In this document: positions 15,586 through 23,221 of the stretch, one piece after another
How positions within the stretch are numbered: position 1 is the first letter of the stretch
How the letters are laid out: every line of letters starts with the position of its first letter
Origin: Umezawaea sp049997955
GTDB lineage: Bacteria; Actinomycetota; Actinomycetes; Mycobacteriales; Pseudonocardiaceae
Length of the DNA stretch: 26,956 nt
Assembly: GCA_049997955.1 (NCBI GenBank)
Contig: JAEBDY010000032.1
Span: 1 to 26,956, forward strand
Direction of reading: 5' to 3'
Notes under the pieces: generated by a model
What the model saw: only the letters and a program-made list of their open reading frames with translations
What the model was told of the DNA's origin: nothing
Database searches by the model: none
Program-made: the position numbers and the translations under genes

Positions 15586-16475
15586 CCGCGTTCCTGGAGG
15601 CGCTGATCGCGCCGTGGGAGTACGACTTCTGGCGCCGCGCGCTGCTGGTGGTGCTGATGTCGGGCCTGGTGTGCGGCGTGATCGGCAGCCACGTCGTGCT
15701 GCGCGGCATGGCGTTCATCGGCGACGCGGTCGCGCACTCGGTCTTCCCCGGCATCGCCATCGCCTTCGTGCTCGGCCTGGACCTGGTGCTCGGCGGCGCG
15801 GTCGCCGGTGTGATCACCGCGCTGCTGATCGCGGTGTTCACCCAGAACCGCAGGCTCAAGGAGGACTCCGTCATCGGGATCTTCTTCGCCGCCTCGTTCG
15901 GGCTGGGCATCGTCATCCTCAGCACCGCCCCCGGCTACGGCGGCTCGCTGGAGTCGTTCCTGTTCGGCTCGATCCTGGGCATCAGCGACTCCGACGTGGT
16001 CTCGGTCGCGGTGATCGGAGCGGCGGTGCTGGTGTGCACGGCGCTGTTCAACAGCCGGTTCACGGCCGCGACGCTGGACCGCGAACAGGCCAGGGCGGTC
16101 GGCCTGCCGGTGTTCTGGCTGGACGTGGTGCTGCACGTGATGGTGACCCTGGCCATCGTCATCTCCCTGCAGGCCGTGGGCAACGTCCTGGTGCTTGCCC
16201 TGCTGGTCACCCCCGCCGCCGCGGCGCGCCTGCTCACCGACCGCCTGGGCTTGATGATGCTGCTCGCCCCGCTGATCGGCGCGGGCGGCAGCGTGCTGGG
16301 CCTCTACCTGTCCTACGCGTTCGACCTGGCCGCAGGCGGTCTGATCGTGCTCACGCTCACCGCGGTGTTCCTGCTGTGCTGGTTCTTCGCGCCGCGCCAT
16401 GGCCTGCTCACCCGGCCCCGCAAGGCTGCCACCGCCACCACTCCTGCCACCGTCCTCACCGAGGAGAAGTCGTGA
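15582..16475 (+). CDS. metal ABC transporter permease (ABC-3/ZnuB family)
   Basis: The start is GTG 15582, in a GTGA overlap with the ATPase stop. The 297-residue product has about eight to nine hydrophobic segments and conserved ABC-3 features: GSHVVLRGMAFIGDAVAHSVFPGIA near the N-terminus, a cytoplasmic coupling stretch (SRFTAATLDREQARAVGLPV), and LVLALLVTPAAAARLLTDR. The His/Asp pattern GDAVAHSVFPG is shared by ZnuB and MntC permeases. It forms the channel of a zinc- or manganese-type importer with the flanking ATPase and substrate-binding protein, and its 3' end overlaps the next gene by GTGA. Confidence 0.95.
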   Translation: MTAFLEALIAPWEYDFWRRALLVVLMSGLVCGVIGSHVVLRGMAFIGDAVAHSVFPGIAIAFVLGLDLVLGGAVAGVITALLIAVFTQNRRLKEDSVIGIFFAASFGLGIVILSTAPGYGGSLESFLFGSILGISDSDVVSVAVIGAAVLVCTALFNSRFTAATLDREQARAVGLPVFWLDVVLHVMVTLAIVISLQAVGNVLVLALLVTPAAAARLLTDRLGLMMLLAPLIGAGGSVLGLYLSYAFDLAAGGLIVLTLTAVFLLCWFFAPRHGLLTRPRKAATATTPATVLTEEKS

Positions 16476-17836
16476 CCTACGCCCGAACCGGCGCGCTGCT
16501 CGGCGTGGCCGCCGCGCTGCTGATGACGGCACCGACCGCTGCCGCCGACCCGGCGCCGACCACGCCGCCCACCGAGCCCGTCGCGGACGCCGTGCTCGCG
16601 ATTGAGGACGGAAGCCTGGAGCTGGACGCCGAACCAGAACCTCTTGCGGTCCCCGCGGCCACCGAGCGGGTGTCGCTCACCTGGAACACCACGGCCATCG
16701 AGCCCGGCACCGTCTTCGGCGACACCGTGAAGCTCCGCACCTCCGTCGCGGACGCCTCCACACCCGCCGCTCTCGACGCGGCAGCACACGACGAACCGGT
16801 CGCGGTCCCCGTCGCCTCCAGCGGCACGGTCGAGGTCGACGCGCCCCCGCCCGGCGAGCACCTGCTGCGGGTCGAGGCCACGGCCCACACCCTCGACGGC
16901 AACCCGCTGACGATCACGCACGACTACTCGATCCTGGTCGCCGAAGAAGCCCGACCCGCGATCGCCGCGCCACCACAACCGCTTCCCGAAGCACCGGCCA
17001 CCGCCGCACAAGCACAAGCACAAGCGGAACCGCAGTCGCGGCTCGTGGCGGCCGCTCAGCCACCGCCCACCGCGACCGGCCGGGTCACCCTCGACCACGG
17101 CCACGTCGACGCCCTCGCGCCCCGCCTACTCCCGGACGGCCTGCACATCCAGGTCAAGGACGGCACGGCCACCGGCACGACGACCTGGCGCGAACCCGCC
17201 GACGTCGAGTTCGGCATCACCGCCGCCGCACGCACCGAACTCCCGGCACAACCGGTGCTGTCCTTCCTCGGCCAAGCGGGCAAACAGATCTTCCTGCTGC
17301 CGCAGACCCAGCAGGGCGACCTGCTGTGGACGGGCTGGTCCACCGAGGAACTGCGCCCGGCCGAAGTGTCCGGCCCGATGACGTGGACGCTGACCGCGGT
17401 CGACGGGCCGGGGGCCTTCGGCCTGTTCACCACCGGCTCGTTCGGCGCGCCGAACGTCATCTTCAACAGCACCGACGGCCTGCCGGACAACCACAGCGTC
17501 GCGTTGGGCACCCACGCGCACGCCAACTGGGCGTTCGCTGAACCCGGCCGCTACCGCCTGACGTTCGCCGTGACCGCTCCCGGCACGGGCGGCGGCACGC
17601 TGACCGACACCGAGACCTACACCTTCGTCGTCGGCGACGGCGCGACCGGCACGAACCAAGAGCAACAGCAGCAACAGCCCGGTACCACCGACCGGCAGAC
17701 CGGTACGCCTACCAGCCTGGCGTCCACCGGTCCCGCGGCGGTGCCCGCCACCGCGGGCCTGGCGCTCGGCCTCATCGTGACCGGCGCCGCCGTTCTCGTG
17801 CTCACCCGCCGCCGTCCCGCCCAGGAGATCTCGTGA
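16472..17836 (+). CDS. LAxTG wall-anchored choice-of-anchor M protein
   Basis: The start is GTG 16472 (GTGA overlap with the permease; GAGGAG upstream). The 454-residue product has a signal peptide to about residue 25 (PTAAA), a beta-rich N-terminal domain (about 40-157) unlike the anchor M repeat, an Ala/Pro/Gln-rich linker (about 160-200), one anchor M repeat (GHVDALAPRLLPDG from 210, LSFLGQAG, FLLPQTQQGDLLWTGWST, DGPGAFGLF, THAHANWAFAEPGRY), a Gln-rich linker, LASTG (416-420), a hydrophobic helix and an RRRPAQEIS tail. The sorting signal fits class E sortases. No sortase gene is in the window, so the enzyme must lie elsewhere. Confidence 0.88.
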   Translation: MTYARTGALLGVAAALLMTAPTAAADPAPTTPPTEPVADAVLAIEDGSLELDAEPEPLAVPAATERVSLTWNTTAIEPGTVFGDTVKLRTSVADASTPAALDAAAHDEPVAVPVASSGTVEVDAPPPGEHLLRVEATAHTLDGNPLTITHDYSILVAEEARPAIAAPPQPLPEAPATAAQAQAQAEPQSRLVAAAQPPPTATGRVTLDHGHVDALAPRLLPDGLHIQVKDGTATGTTTWREPADVEFGITAAARTELPAQPVLSFLGQAGKQIFLLPQTQQGDLLWTGWSTEELRPAEVSGPMTWTLTAVDGPGAFGLFTTGSFGAPNVIFNSTDGLPDNHSVALGTHAHANWAFAEPGRYRLTFAVTAPGTGGGTLTDTETYTFVVGDGATGTNQEQQQQQPGTTDRQTGTPTSLASTGPAAVPATAGLALGLIVTGAAVLVLTRRRPAQEIS

Positions 17837-19479
17837 CCACCCCGACCCGGACACGGGCCGCGTTCGCCGCTTTCGCGGTCACCGCGCTCGCCGCACTGGC
17901 TCTGACTCCTGCCTTCACCCCGGCTTTCGCTCAGGAAGCGGTGACCGTCGTCGATCAGGGGCACGTCGACCTGCTCGCCCCGGCGGTCGTCGACGGCGCA
18001 CTGGACATCCGCTACAAGGACGGCGGCACCGAGCCGCCGACGGTCCGCGACCCCGAACGGGTCGTCACGCACATCAAGCCCGAGTCCCGCATCCAGGTGC
18101 CCGACATCCCCGAGTACGCCTTCCTCGGTCCGGTGGGCAGCGACCTGTGGCTCATCCCCGAGGTCCAGGACCCGAACGTGGTCTGGGCCGGGTGGAACAC
18201 CGAATCCCTGACCGCCGACCAGGTCGACCCCGACTCGGTGCGCTGGACCCTGGACGCCATCGGCGGGGACGCCGCGGGCAGCCCCGCCCCCGGACAGCTC
18301 ACCGTGTTCCAGACCGGCCCGGTCGGCGACCCCCTGCCACGGGTGTTCGACACCGCCCAGCCGCTCCCGCAGCAGTACCCACTGGTGCTGGGCACCCACG
18401 CCCACGCCAACTGGACGTTCTCCGCCGAAGGCGTCTACCGGCTCACCTTCACCGTGCGGGCCACCACCCCCGACGGCACGCCCCTGAGCGACACCACGAC
18501 CTACGCCATCGCCGTCGGCGCGGTCGACCCCACCACCGTGAAACCCGGCACGGGAACCGACCCCACCACCACGACAACCACGACCACGACCACCGCGACA
18601 ACAACCACGACGACCACGAGCGCAACCACGACCACGACCACGGGCACGACGACCTCAGCGCCTCCCACGTCGTGCATAGTCCTCAACGACGGCCACATCG
18701 ACCTCATCGCCCCACGCATCCTCGACGGCCAACTGAGCACCCAGATCAAGGACGGCACCCAGGGGCCCGACCGCGCCGTGTGGCGCGACCCGGCCGACGT
18801 CGTGCTGCACCTGGTCCCCGCCGCGCGCAACACCGTGCCCGCCGACCCCGCCTACTCGTTCCTGGGCGCGCCGGGCGCACCGGTCTGGCTCATCCCGCAG
18901 ACCCAGATCCCCGGCATCGTGTGGGCGGGCTGGAACACCGAATCCCTCAGCGCCCAAGAGGTCGACGGCGATGTCGACCTCCGGGTGACCGCGGTGGACG
19001 GCCCCGGACGCCTCGGCGTCTTCCTCACCGGCCTGGCACCCGTCGTGCTGGTCGACTCCGGAGACGGCCTGCCCGACACCACCGTCGTCCCGCTCGGCAC
19101 CCACGCCCACGCCAACTGGGCGTTCGGCGGGGAGGGCACCTACCGGATCACCATCGAGGTCAACGCCACCCTCGCCGACGGCCGCACGGTCGCCGACAGC
19201 GACGTGTTCACCATCGCCGTCGGCGACGTCGACCCCACCGCCAGCGGCTCCTGCGCACCTCCGAGCAGCACACCCACCAGCACCACCACGTCCACTGGTA
19301 CGGCCATCACTACTACTGGCCCGGTCCCGGCCACCGACCAGGGGCCGTCCGCACCCAAGCCGGTCGGCTTGGCGTCCACCGGTGTCGGCGGCGTGGGAAC
19401 GGCCGTCTTGATCGCCGTCCTGCTCACCGCGACCGGCGCCGCCGCGCTGGTCCTCACGCGCCGCAGGCGAAGTAGCTGA
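17833..19479 (+). CDS. LAxTG wall-anchored protein with two anchor M repeats and a poly-Thr linker
   Basis: The start is GTG 17833 (GTGA overlap; CAGGAG upstream). The 548-residue product has a signal peptide (to about 34, FTPAFA), anchor M repeat 1 (about 38-228, GHVDLLAPAVVDG and THAHANWTFSAEGVY), a linker of almost pure Thr (245-274), anchor M repeat 2 (about 282-465, GHIDLIAPRILDG and THAHANWAFGGEGTY), a second Ser/Thr/Pro linker, LASTG (513-517), a transmembrane span and a TRRRRSS tail. The only cysteines are 281 and 474, just before and just after repeat 2, suggesting a disulfide clamp around the membrane-proximal module. It is the last gene of the coupled operon, and a strong hairpin follows. 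Confidence 0.88.
   Translation: MTTPTRTRAAFAAFAVTALAALALTPAFTPAFAQEAVTVVDQGHVDLLAPAVVDGALDIRYKDGGTEPPTVRDPERVVTHIKPESRIQVPDIPEYAFLGPVGSDLWLIPEVQDPNVVWAGWNTESLTADQVDPDSVRWTLDAIGGDAAGSPAPGQLTVFQTGPVGDPLPRVFDTAQPLPQQYPLVLGTHAHANWTFSAEGVYRLTFTVRATTPDGTPLSDTTTYAIAVGAVDPTTVKPGTGTDPTTTTTTTTTTATTTTTTTSATTTTTTGTTTSAPPTSCIVLNDGHIDLIAPRILDGQLSTQIKDGTQGPDRAVWRDPADVVLHLVPAARNTVPADPAYSFLGAPGAPVWLIPQTQIPGIVWAGWNTESLSAQEVDGDVDLRVTAVDGPGRLGVFLTGLAPVVLVDSGDGLPDTTVVPLGTHAHANWAFGGEGTYRITIEVNATLADGRTVADSDVFTIAVGDVDPTASGSCAPPSSTPTSTTTSTGTAITTTGPVPATDQGPSAPKPVGLASTGVGGVGTAVLIAVLLTATGAAALVLTRRRRSS
18562..18657 (+). repeat. ACC/ACG codon microsatellite encoding a Thr-rich linker
   Basis: Nearly uninterrupted acn triplets (accacgacaaccacgaccac and so on) encode 30 residues that are almost all Thr, with single Ala, Ser and Gly interruptions. 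It sits between the two anchor M repeats of the last operon gene. Such a tract is prone to length change by slippage, always in frame, and would be a target for O-glycosylation. Confidence 0.8.
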
Positions 19480-19496
19480 CGCGGATTTTGTGATGT

Positions 19497-19531
19497 CGCG
19501 GGGCGTGGACTCGTCGAGTCCACGCCCCGCG
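19497..19531. terminator. perfect 16-bp bidirectional terminator hairpin
   Basis: The arms are cgcggggcgtggactc (19497-19512) and gagtccacgccccgcg (19516-19531), with a 3-nt loop. It lies between the convergent 3' ends of the surface-protein operon (stop at 19479) and the CobW GTPase gene (stop at 19537). Confidence 0.8.
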
Positions 19532-19536
19532 AGCGT

Positions 19537-20692
<1,156 letters not shown>

Positions 20693-20696
<4 letters not shown>

Positions 20697-20960
20697 GTCA
20701 ACCCGGTGATTGTGGTGAAGGACGGTGCATGTCGGTGTGCCCCGCCGTCACGGCAGGGCACACCGAGGGGACCGTCGAACTGGTCGTCGAAGACGAAGAA
20801 GAACGCCATCGCGTCGACGCACAGGTCCAGCCTGACCGCGGTGGCGTCGGGGAAGCCGTAGGCGGCCAGCCGGGGCGTGTCCCATGAGGAGTACCAGTGC
20901 ACGCCCGCCTCGTTGTGACCACGCTGGGCCAGCGCCAGGCAGTACGCGGTGACGTCCCTA
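20693..20960 (-). pseudogene. terpene synthase (class I) fragment
   Basis: The minus-strand frame reads YCLALAQRGHNEAGVHWYSS, then LAAYGFPDATAVRLDLCVDA and MAFFFVFDDQFDGPLG before losing similarity at about 20755 and ending at 20693. The FFVFDDQFDGPLG stretch matches the first metal-binding (DDxxD-type) motif of bacterial terpene cyclases, and the preceding residues fit the segment before it. The N-terminal start and the whole C-terminal half, including the NSE triad, are missing. It is a relic next to the CobW start and may have removed that gene's original promoter. Confidence 0.6.
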
Positions 20961-21269
20961 CTCCCGGACGACCCGCGAAGGTGAACCCGATTCGATCACC
21001 GCCCGCGATCGGCTCAGCGGCGAACCACCGGTCCGGCGGTACGGGTGGACCCAGAGTGGCGTCGAGGACCGCTACGGCACTCCATCGTGTACTGACGTGG
21101 GAAGACCGTTCTGTAGCAAGGTTGATTCGAGGCCGATCGGACTGCCGACGCGAGCGGTCGACGGCACGGTGGGAGCGGGTCGCACGGGGATGCGGGTGTG
21201 TCGGGAAGGCGACGACGTGACCCGTGCGGCGATAGTGCCCGCCACCGACGAAGGGGAAGGCGTTCACCC
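20961..21269. other. intergenic region upstream of the hydrolase, no gene recognised
   Basis: About 300 bp without a frame I can assign. A minus-strand frame (STRWSAVAVLDATLGPPV and on) looks protein-like for about 45 residues but has no partner and overlaps the terpene fragment out of phase. The hydrolase promoter should lie here; no distinct -10/-35 pair or Zur-type box was found. Confidence 0.35.
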
Positions 21270-22154
21270 ATGCCCGAGGAACCCGGCGCGTACGCGCCCG
21301 CCAACGGAATCCGGCTCTGGTACCGCGACGAGGGAAATCGCGACGGCGAGCCCCTGCTGCTGATCATGGGCTTGAACTCGCAGTTGATCCTGTGGCCCTA
21401 CGAGGTCGTCGCGGCTCTGGGAGAACGTTTCCGGGTGATCCGGTTCGACAACCGCGACTGCGGCCTGTCGGACCGGATCAAGGCCGACGTCGACGGTCGC
21501 GACCCGCTGTACCACCTGGTCGACATGGCCGAGGACACCGTCGGCCTGCTCGACCACCTCGGCATCGGGCAGGCCCACGTCGTGGGCGCGTCGATGGGCG
21601 GCATGATCGCCCAACTGGTGGCCATCCACCACCCCGACCGCGTCCGCACGCTGTGCTCGATCATGAGCACCACCGGCAACCCCCTCGTGGGGCAACCGTC
21701 CAACGAAGCCCTCCAGAAGCTGCTGGCACCCACGCCCGAGGACCGCGACGAGGCCATCGAGCACATCACCGACATCTACCGCGTCATCGGCTCCAAGACC
21801 CACGCCGCCGCCGAGGAGGCCCGGCGCCACCGGCTCGCCGAAGCCTCCTACGACCGCAGCTTCTACCCGCAAGGGACCAAAAACCAGTTCGCCGCCATCC
21901 TCAACGCCCGCAACCGCACCGCCGACCTGGGCAAGTTGACCATGCCCACCCTGGTCATCCACGGCGCCGAGGACAGCCTGATCAACATCACCGGCGGACA
22001 GGCCACCCACAAGGCGATCCCCGACTCCGAGTACATCCCGTTGCCCGACATGGGTCACGACCTGCCAGAAGTCCTGTGGCCGAAGCTGATCGACGGCATC
22101 CTGGCCAACACAGCGCGGGCGGGCGACACCGTCGCGGGCAGCACGGTTGGATAG
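21270..22154 (+). CDS. alpha/beta-fold hydrolase
   Basis: The start is ATG 21270 behind AAGGGGAAGG. The 294-residue product is a cytoplasmic alpha/beta hydrolase with the oxyanion strand LLLIMGLNSQLILWP, nucleophile elbow GASMGG (Ser108), acid Asp235 in HGAEDSLI and His263 in MGHDLPE, completing the triad. RFDNRDCGLSD after strand 4 is typical of the esterase/haloalkane-dehalogenase-like subgroup often annotated as TAP-like or aclacinomycin-esterase-like. The substrate is unknown. It stands alone, with no overlap with its neighbours and no link to the metal locus beyond proximity. Confidence 0.85.
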   Translation: MPEEPGAYAPANGIRLWYRDEGNRDGEPLLLIMGLNSQLILWPYEVVAALGERFRVIRFDNRDCGLSDRIKADVDGRDPLYHLVDMAEDTVGLLDHLGIGQAHVVGASMGGMIAQLVAIHHPDRVRTLCSIMSTTGNPLVGQPSNEALQKLLAPTPEDRDEAIEHITDIYRVIGSKTHAAAEEARRHRLAEASYDRSFYPQGTKNQFAAILNARNRTADLGKLTMPTLVIHGAEDSLINITGGQATHKAIPDSEYIPLPDMGHDLPEVLWPKLIDGILANTARAGDTVAGSTVG

Positions 22155-22296
22155 GCCCCGCCACCCTCGCAGTAACGAATCCGGTCTCGATCGGAACTTC
22201 CGCACCGCCACGTCCCAGGCGACGGCGCACGTCGCCGTGTGGCCGCGGCCGGGGTGCGCGTGATTTAGGCGGTCGCGGCACCCGGCCGGCAGGTGG

Positions 22297-22319
22297 GCTT
22301 CCCGCAGGCTGCGGAAAGC
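22297..22319. terminator. candidate terminator hairpin after the hydrolase
   Basis: The arms gcttcccgca (22297-22306) and tgcggaaagc (22310-22319) pair over 10 bp with one mismatch and a 3-nt loop. There is no T-tract. It lies 140 bp after the hydrolase stop. Confidence 0.4.
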
Positions 22320-22448
22320 CGCAGGACGCGACGGTGCCGCGCACTCTCATTGTGGATCTTGCTGTGACATTACTTGAGGTTATCAACTGTTACTTCACCT
22401 GCGCGGGGCGTCAACGGGGGCGCCCTGCGTGCCGTCGAGGAGGCATTC

Positions 22449-23024
22449 GTGGCACAGGTACGACACGGCGTGGTGGTCAATCCCCCGTCCAGGGCCCATA
22501 TATACCTCGCGGAGGATGCCGCTGCCTGCCTGGAGGCCGGGAAGTTCTTCCCGGCAGGGGAAGGCGGCCTTAACGACCCGTACGCGTCCGACGACGCGCG
22601 TAACGTCCAGCCGCCCCCGGACGGGCGGATCGCCAGCGCCGGGAAGGATTTCGCCGTCAAGCTCGACGCCCCGGACTCGGTGCAGCACTGGGAGAAGCAC
22701 CGGGTAGCGGCCGGGCAGGCGCTGAAGGTCACCTGGAGCTATCACGCCGAGCACAAGACCCGTCGCTGGAACTACTTCCTCACCAAGGACGGCTGGAACC
22801 CCTCGGCGCCGCTGACACGAGCGCAGTTCGACCGCTCGCCATTCGCCACCTTCCAGCACGAGGGTCGGCCGTACTGGCAAGCCGACCTCGTGCCGAGCAA
22901 CCCCACCACCCACAACCTCGCACTGCCCGGTAATCGTCGGGGGTACCACGTGCTCCTGGCGGTGTGGGAGGTCGCTGACACCAGCAACGCCTTCTACCAG
23001 GTCATCGACCTCAGCATCGCCTAG
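22449..23024 (+). CDS. AA10-type lytic polysaccharide monooxygenase without signal peptide
   Basis: The start is GTG 22449, supported by GAGGAGG at 22436-22442. The 191-residue product matches AA10 (chitin/cellulose-active copper monooxygenase) domains: RHGVVVNPPSRA with the first His-brace histidine (His6), DGRIASAG, His102 in the EHKTRRWNYFLTKDGWNP stretch as second copper ligand, and GYHVLLAVWEVADTSNAFYQ with the axial Phe182. In secreted enzymes the brace His becomes residue 1 after signal cleavage; here only five residues precede it and no hydrophobic segment exists, even from the in-frame TTG at 22374. The usual disulfides are also absent (one Cys). Export by another route, or a non-canonical cytoplasmic role, must be considered. 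Confidence 0.85.
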   Translation: MAQVRHGVVVNPPSRAHIYLAEDAAACLEAGKFFPAGEGGLNDPYASDDARNVQPPPDGRIASAGKDFAVKLDAPDSVQHWEKHRVAAGQALKVTWSYHAEHKTRRWNYFLTKDGWNPSAPLTRAQFDRSPFATFQHEGRPYWQADLVPSNPTTHNLALPGNRRGYHVLLAVWEVADTSNAFYQVIDLSIA

Positions 23025-23035
23025 CCCACCGCAGA

Positions 23036-23086
23036 TTCGACGGGATCGGCCCGGCCGCCCTCACTGGCGACCGGCCGACCCTGTCG
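23036..23086 (+). terminator. imperfect hairpin after the polysaccharide monooxygenase
   Basis: The arms attcgacgggatcgg and ccgaccctgtcgaat pair over about 15 bp with two non-Watson-Crick positions, and inner GGCC/GGCC pairing is possible. It follows the stop at 23024 and is a plausible factor-independent terminator. Confidence 0.5.
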
Positions 23087-23221
23087 AATTCCCTGAGGCA
23101 GACATGGAACCCACCCGAGTCCACTGCTCACACAAAGGGCGAGCGGGTCCATACCACAAGCCCGCGACCTGTTATCGACCTACGACTTTCCGGCGACGAC
23201 ATCCCCGATCGTCATCGGCTC

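Noticed and set aside
15614..16471. Plus-strand frame upstream of the 16472 GTG, in phase with the wall protein
   Set aside because: It runs through the permease in another frame and gives an Arg-rich translation; the wall protein starts at GTG 16472 with its ribosome site and signal peptide.
18550..18660. ACC/ACG triplet tract considered as a CRISPR-like or regulatory repeat array
   Set aside because: It lies in frame within a surface protein and encodes a Thr linker; there are no spacers.
19140..19536. C-terminal extension of the CobW GTPase frame into the surface operon
   Set aside because: After the frameshift the original frame is antisense noise through the terminator and the plus-strand operon; the true C-terminal domain is in the other frame and stops at 19537.
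22449..23024. Membership of the polysaccharide monooxygenase in the zinc regulon
   Set aside because: No Zur-type box is seen upstream and the enzyme uses copper; proximity alone is not enough.
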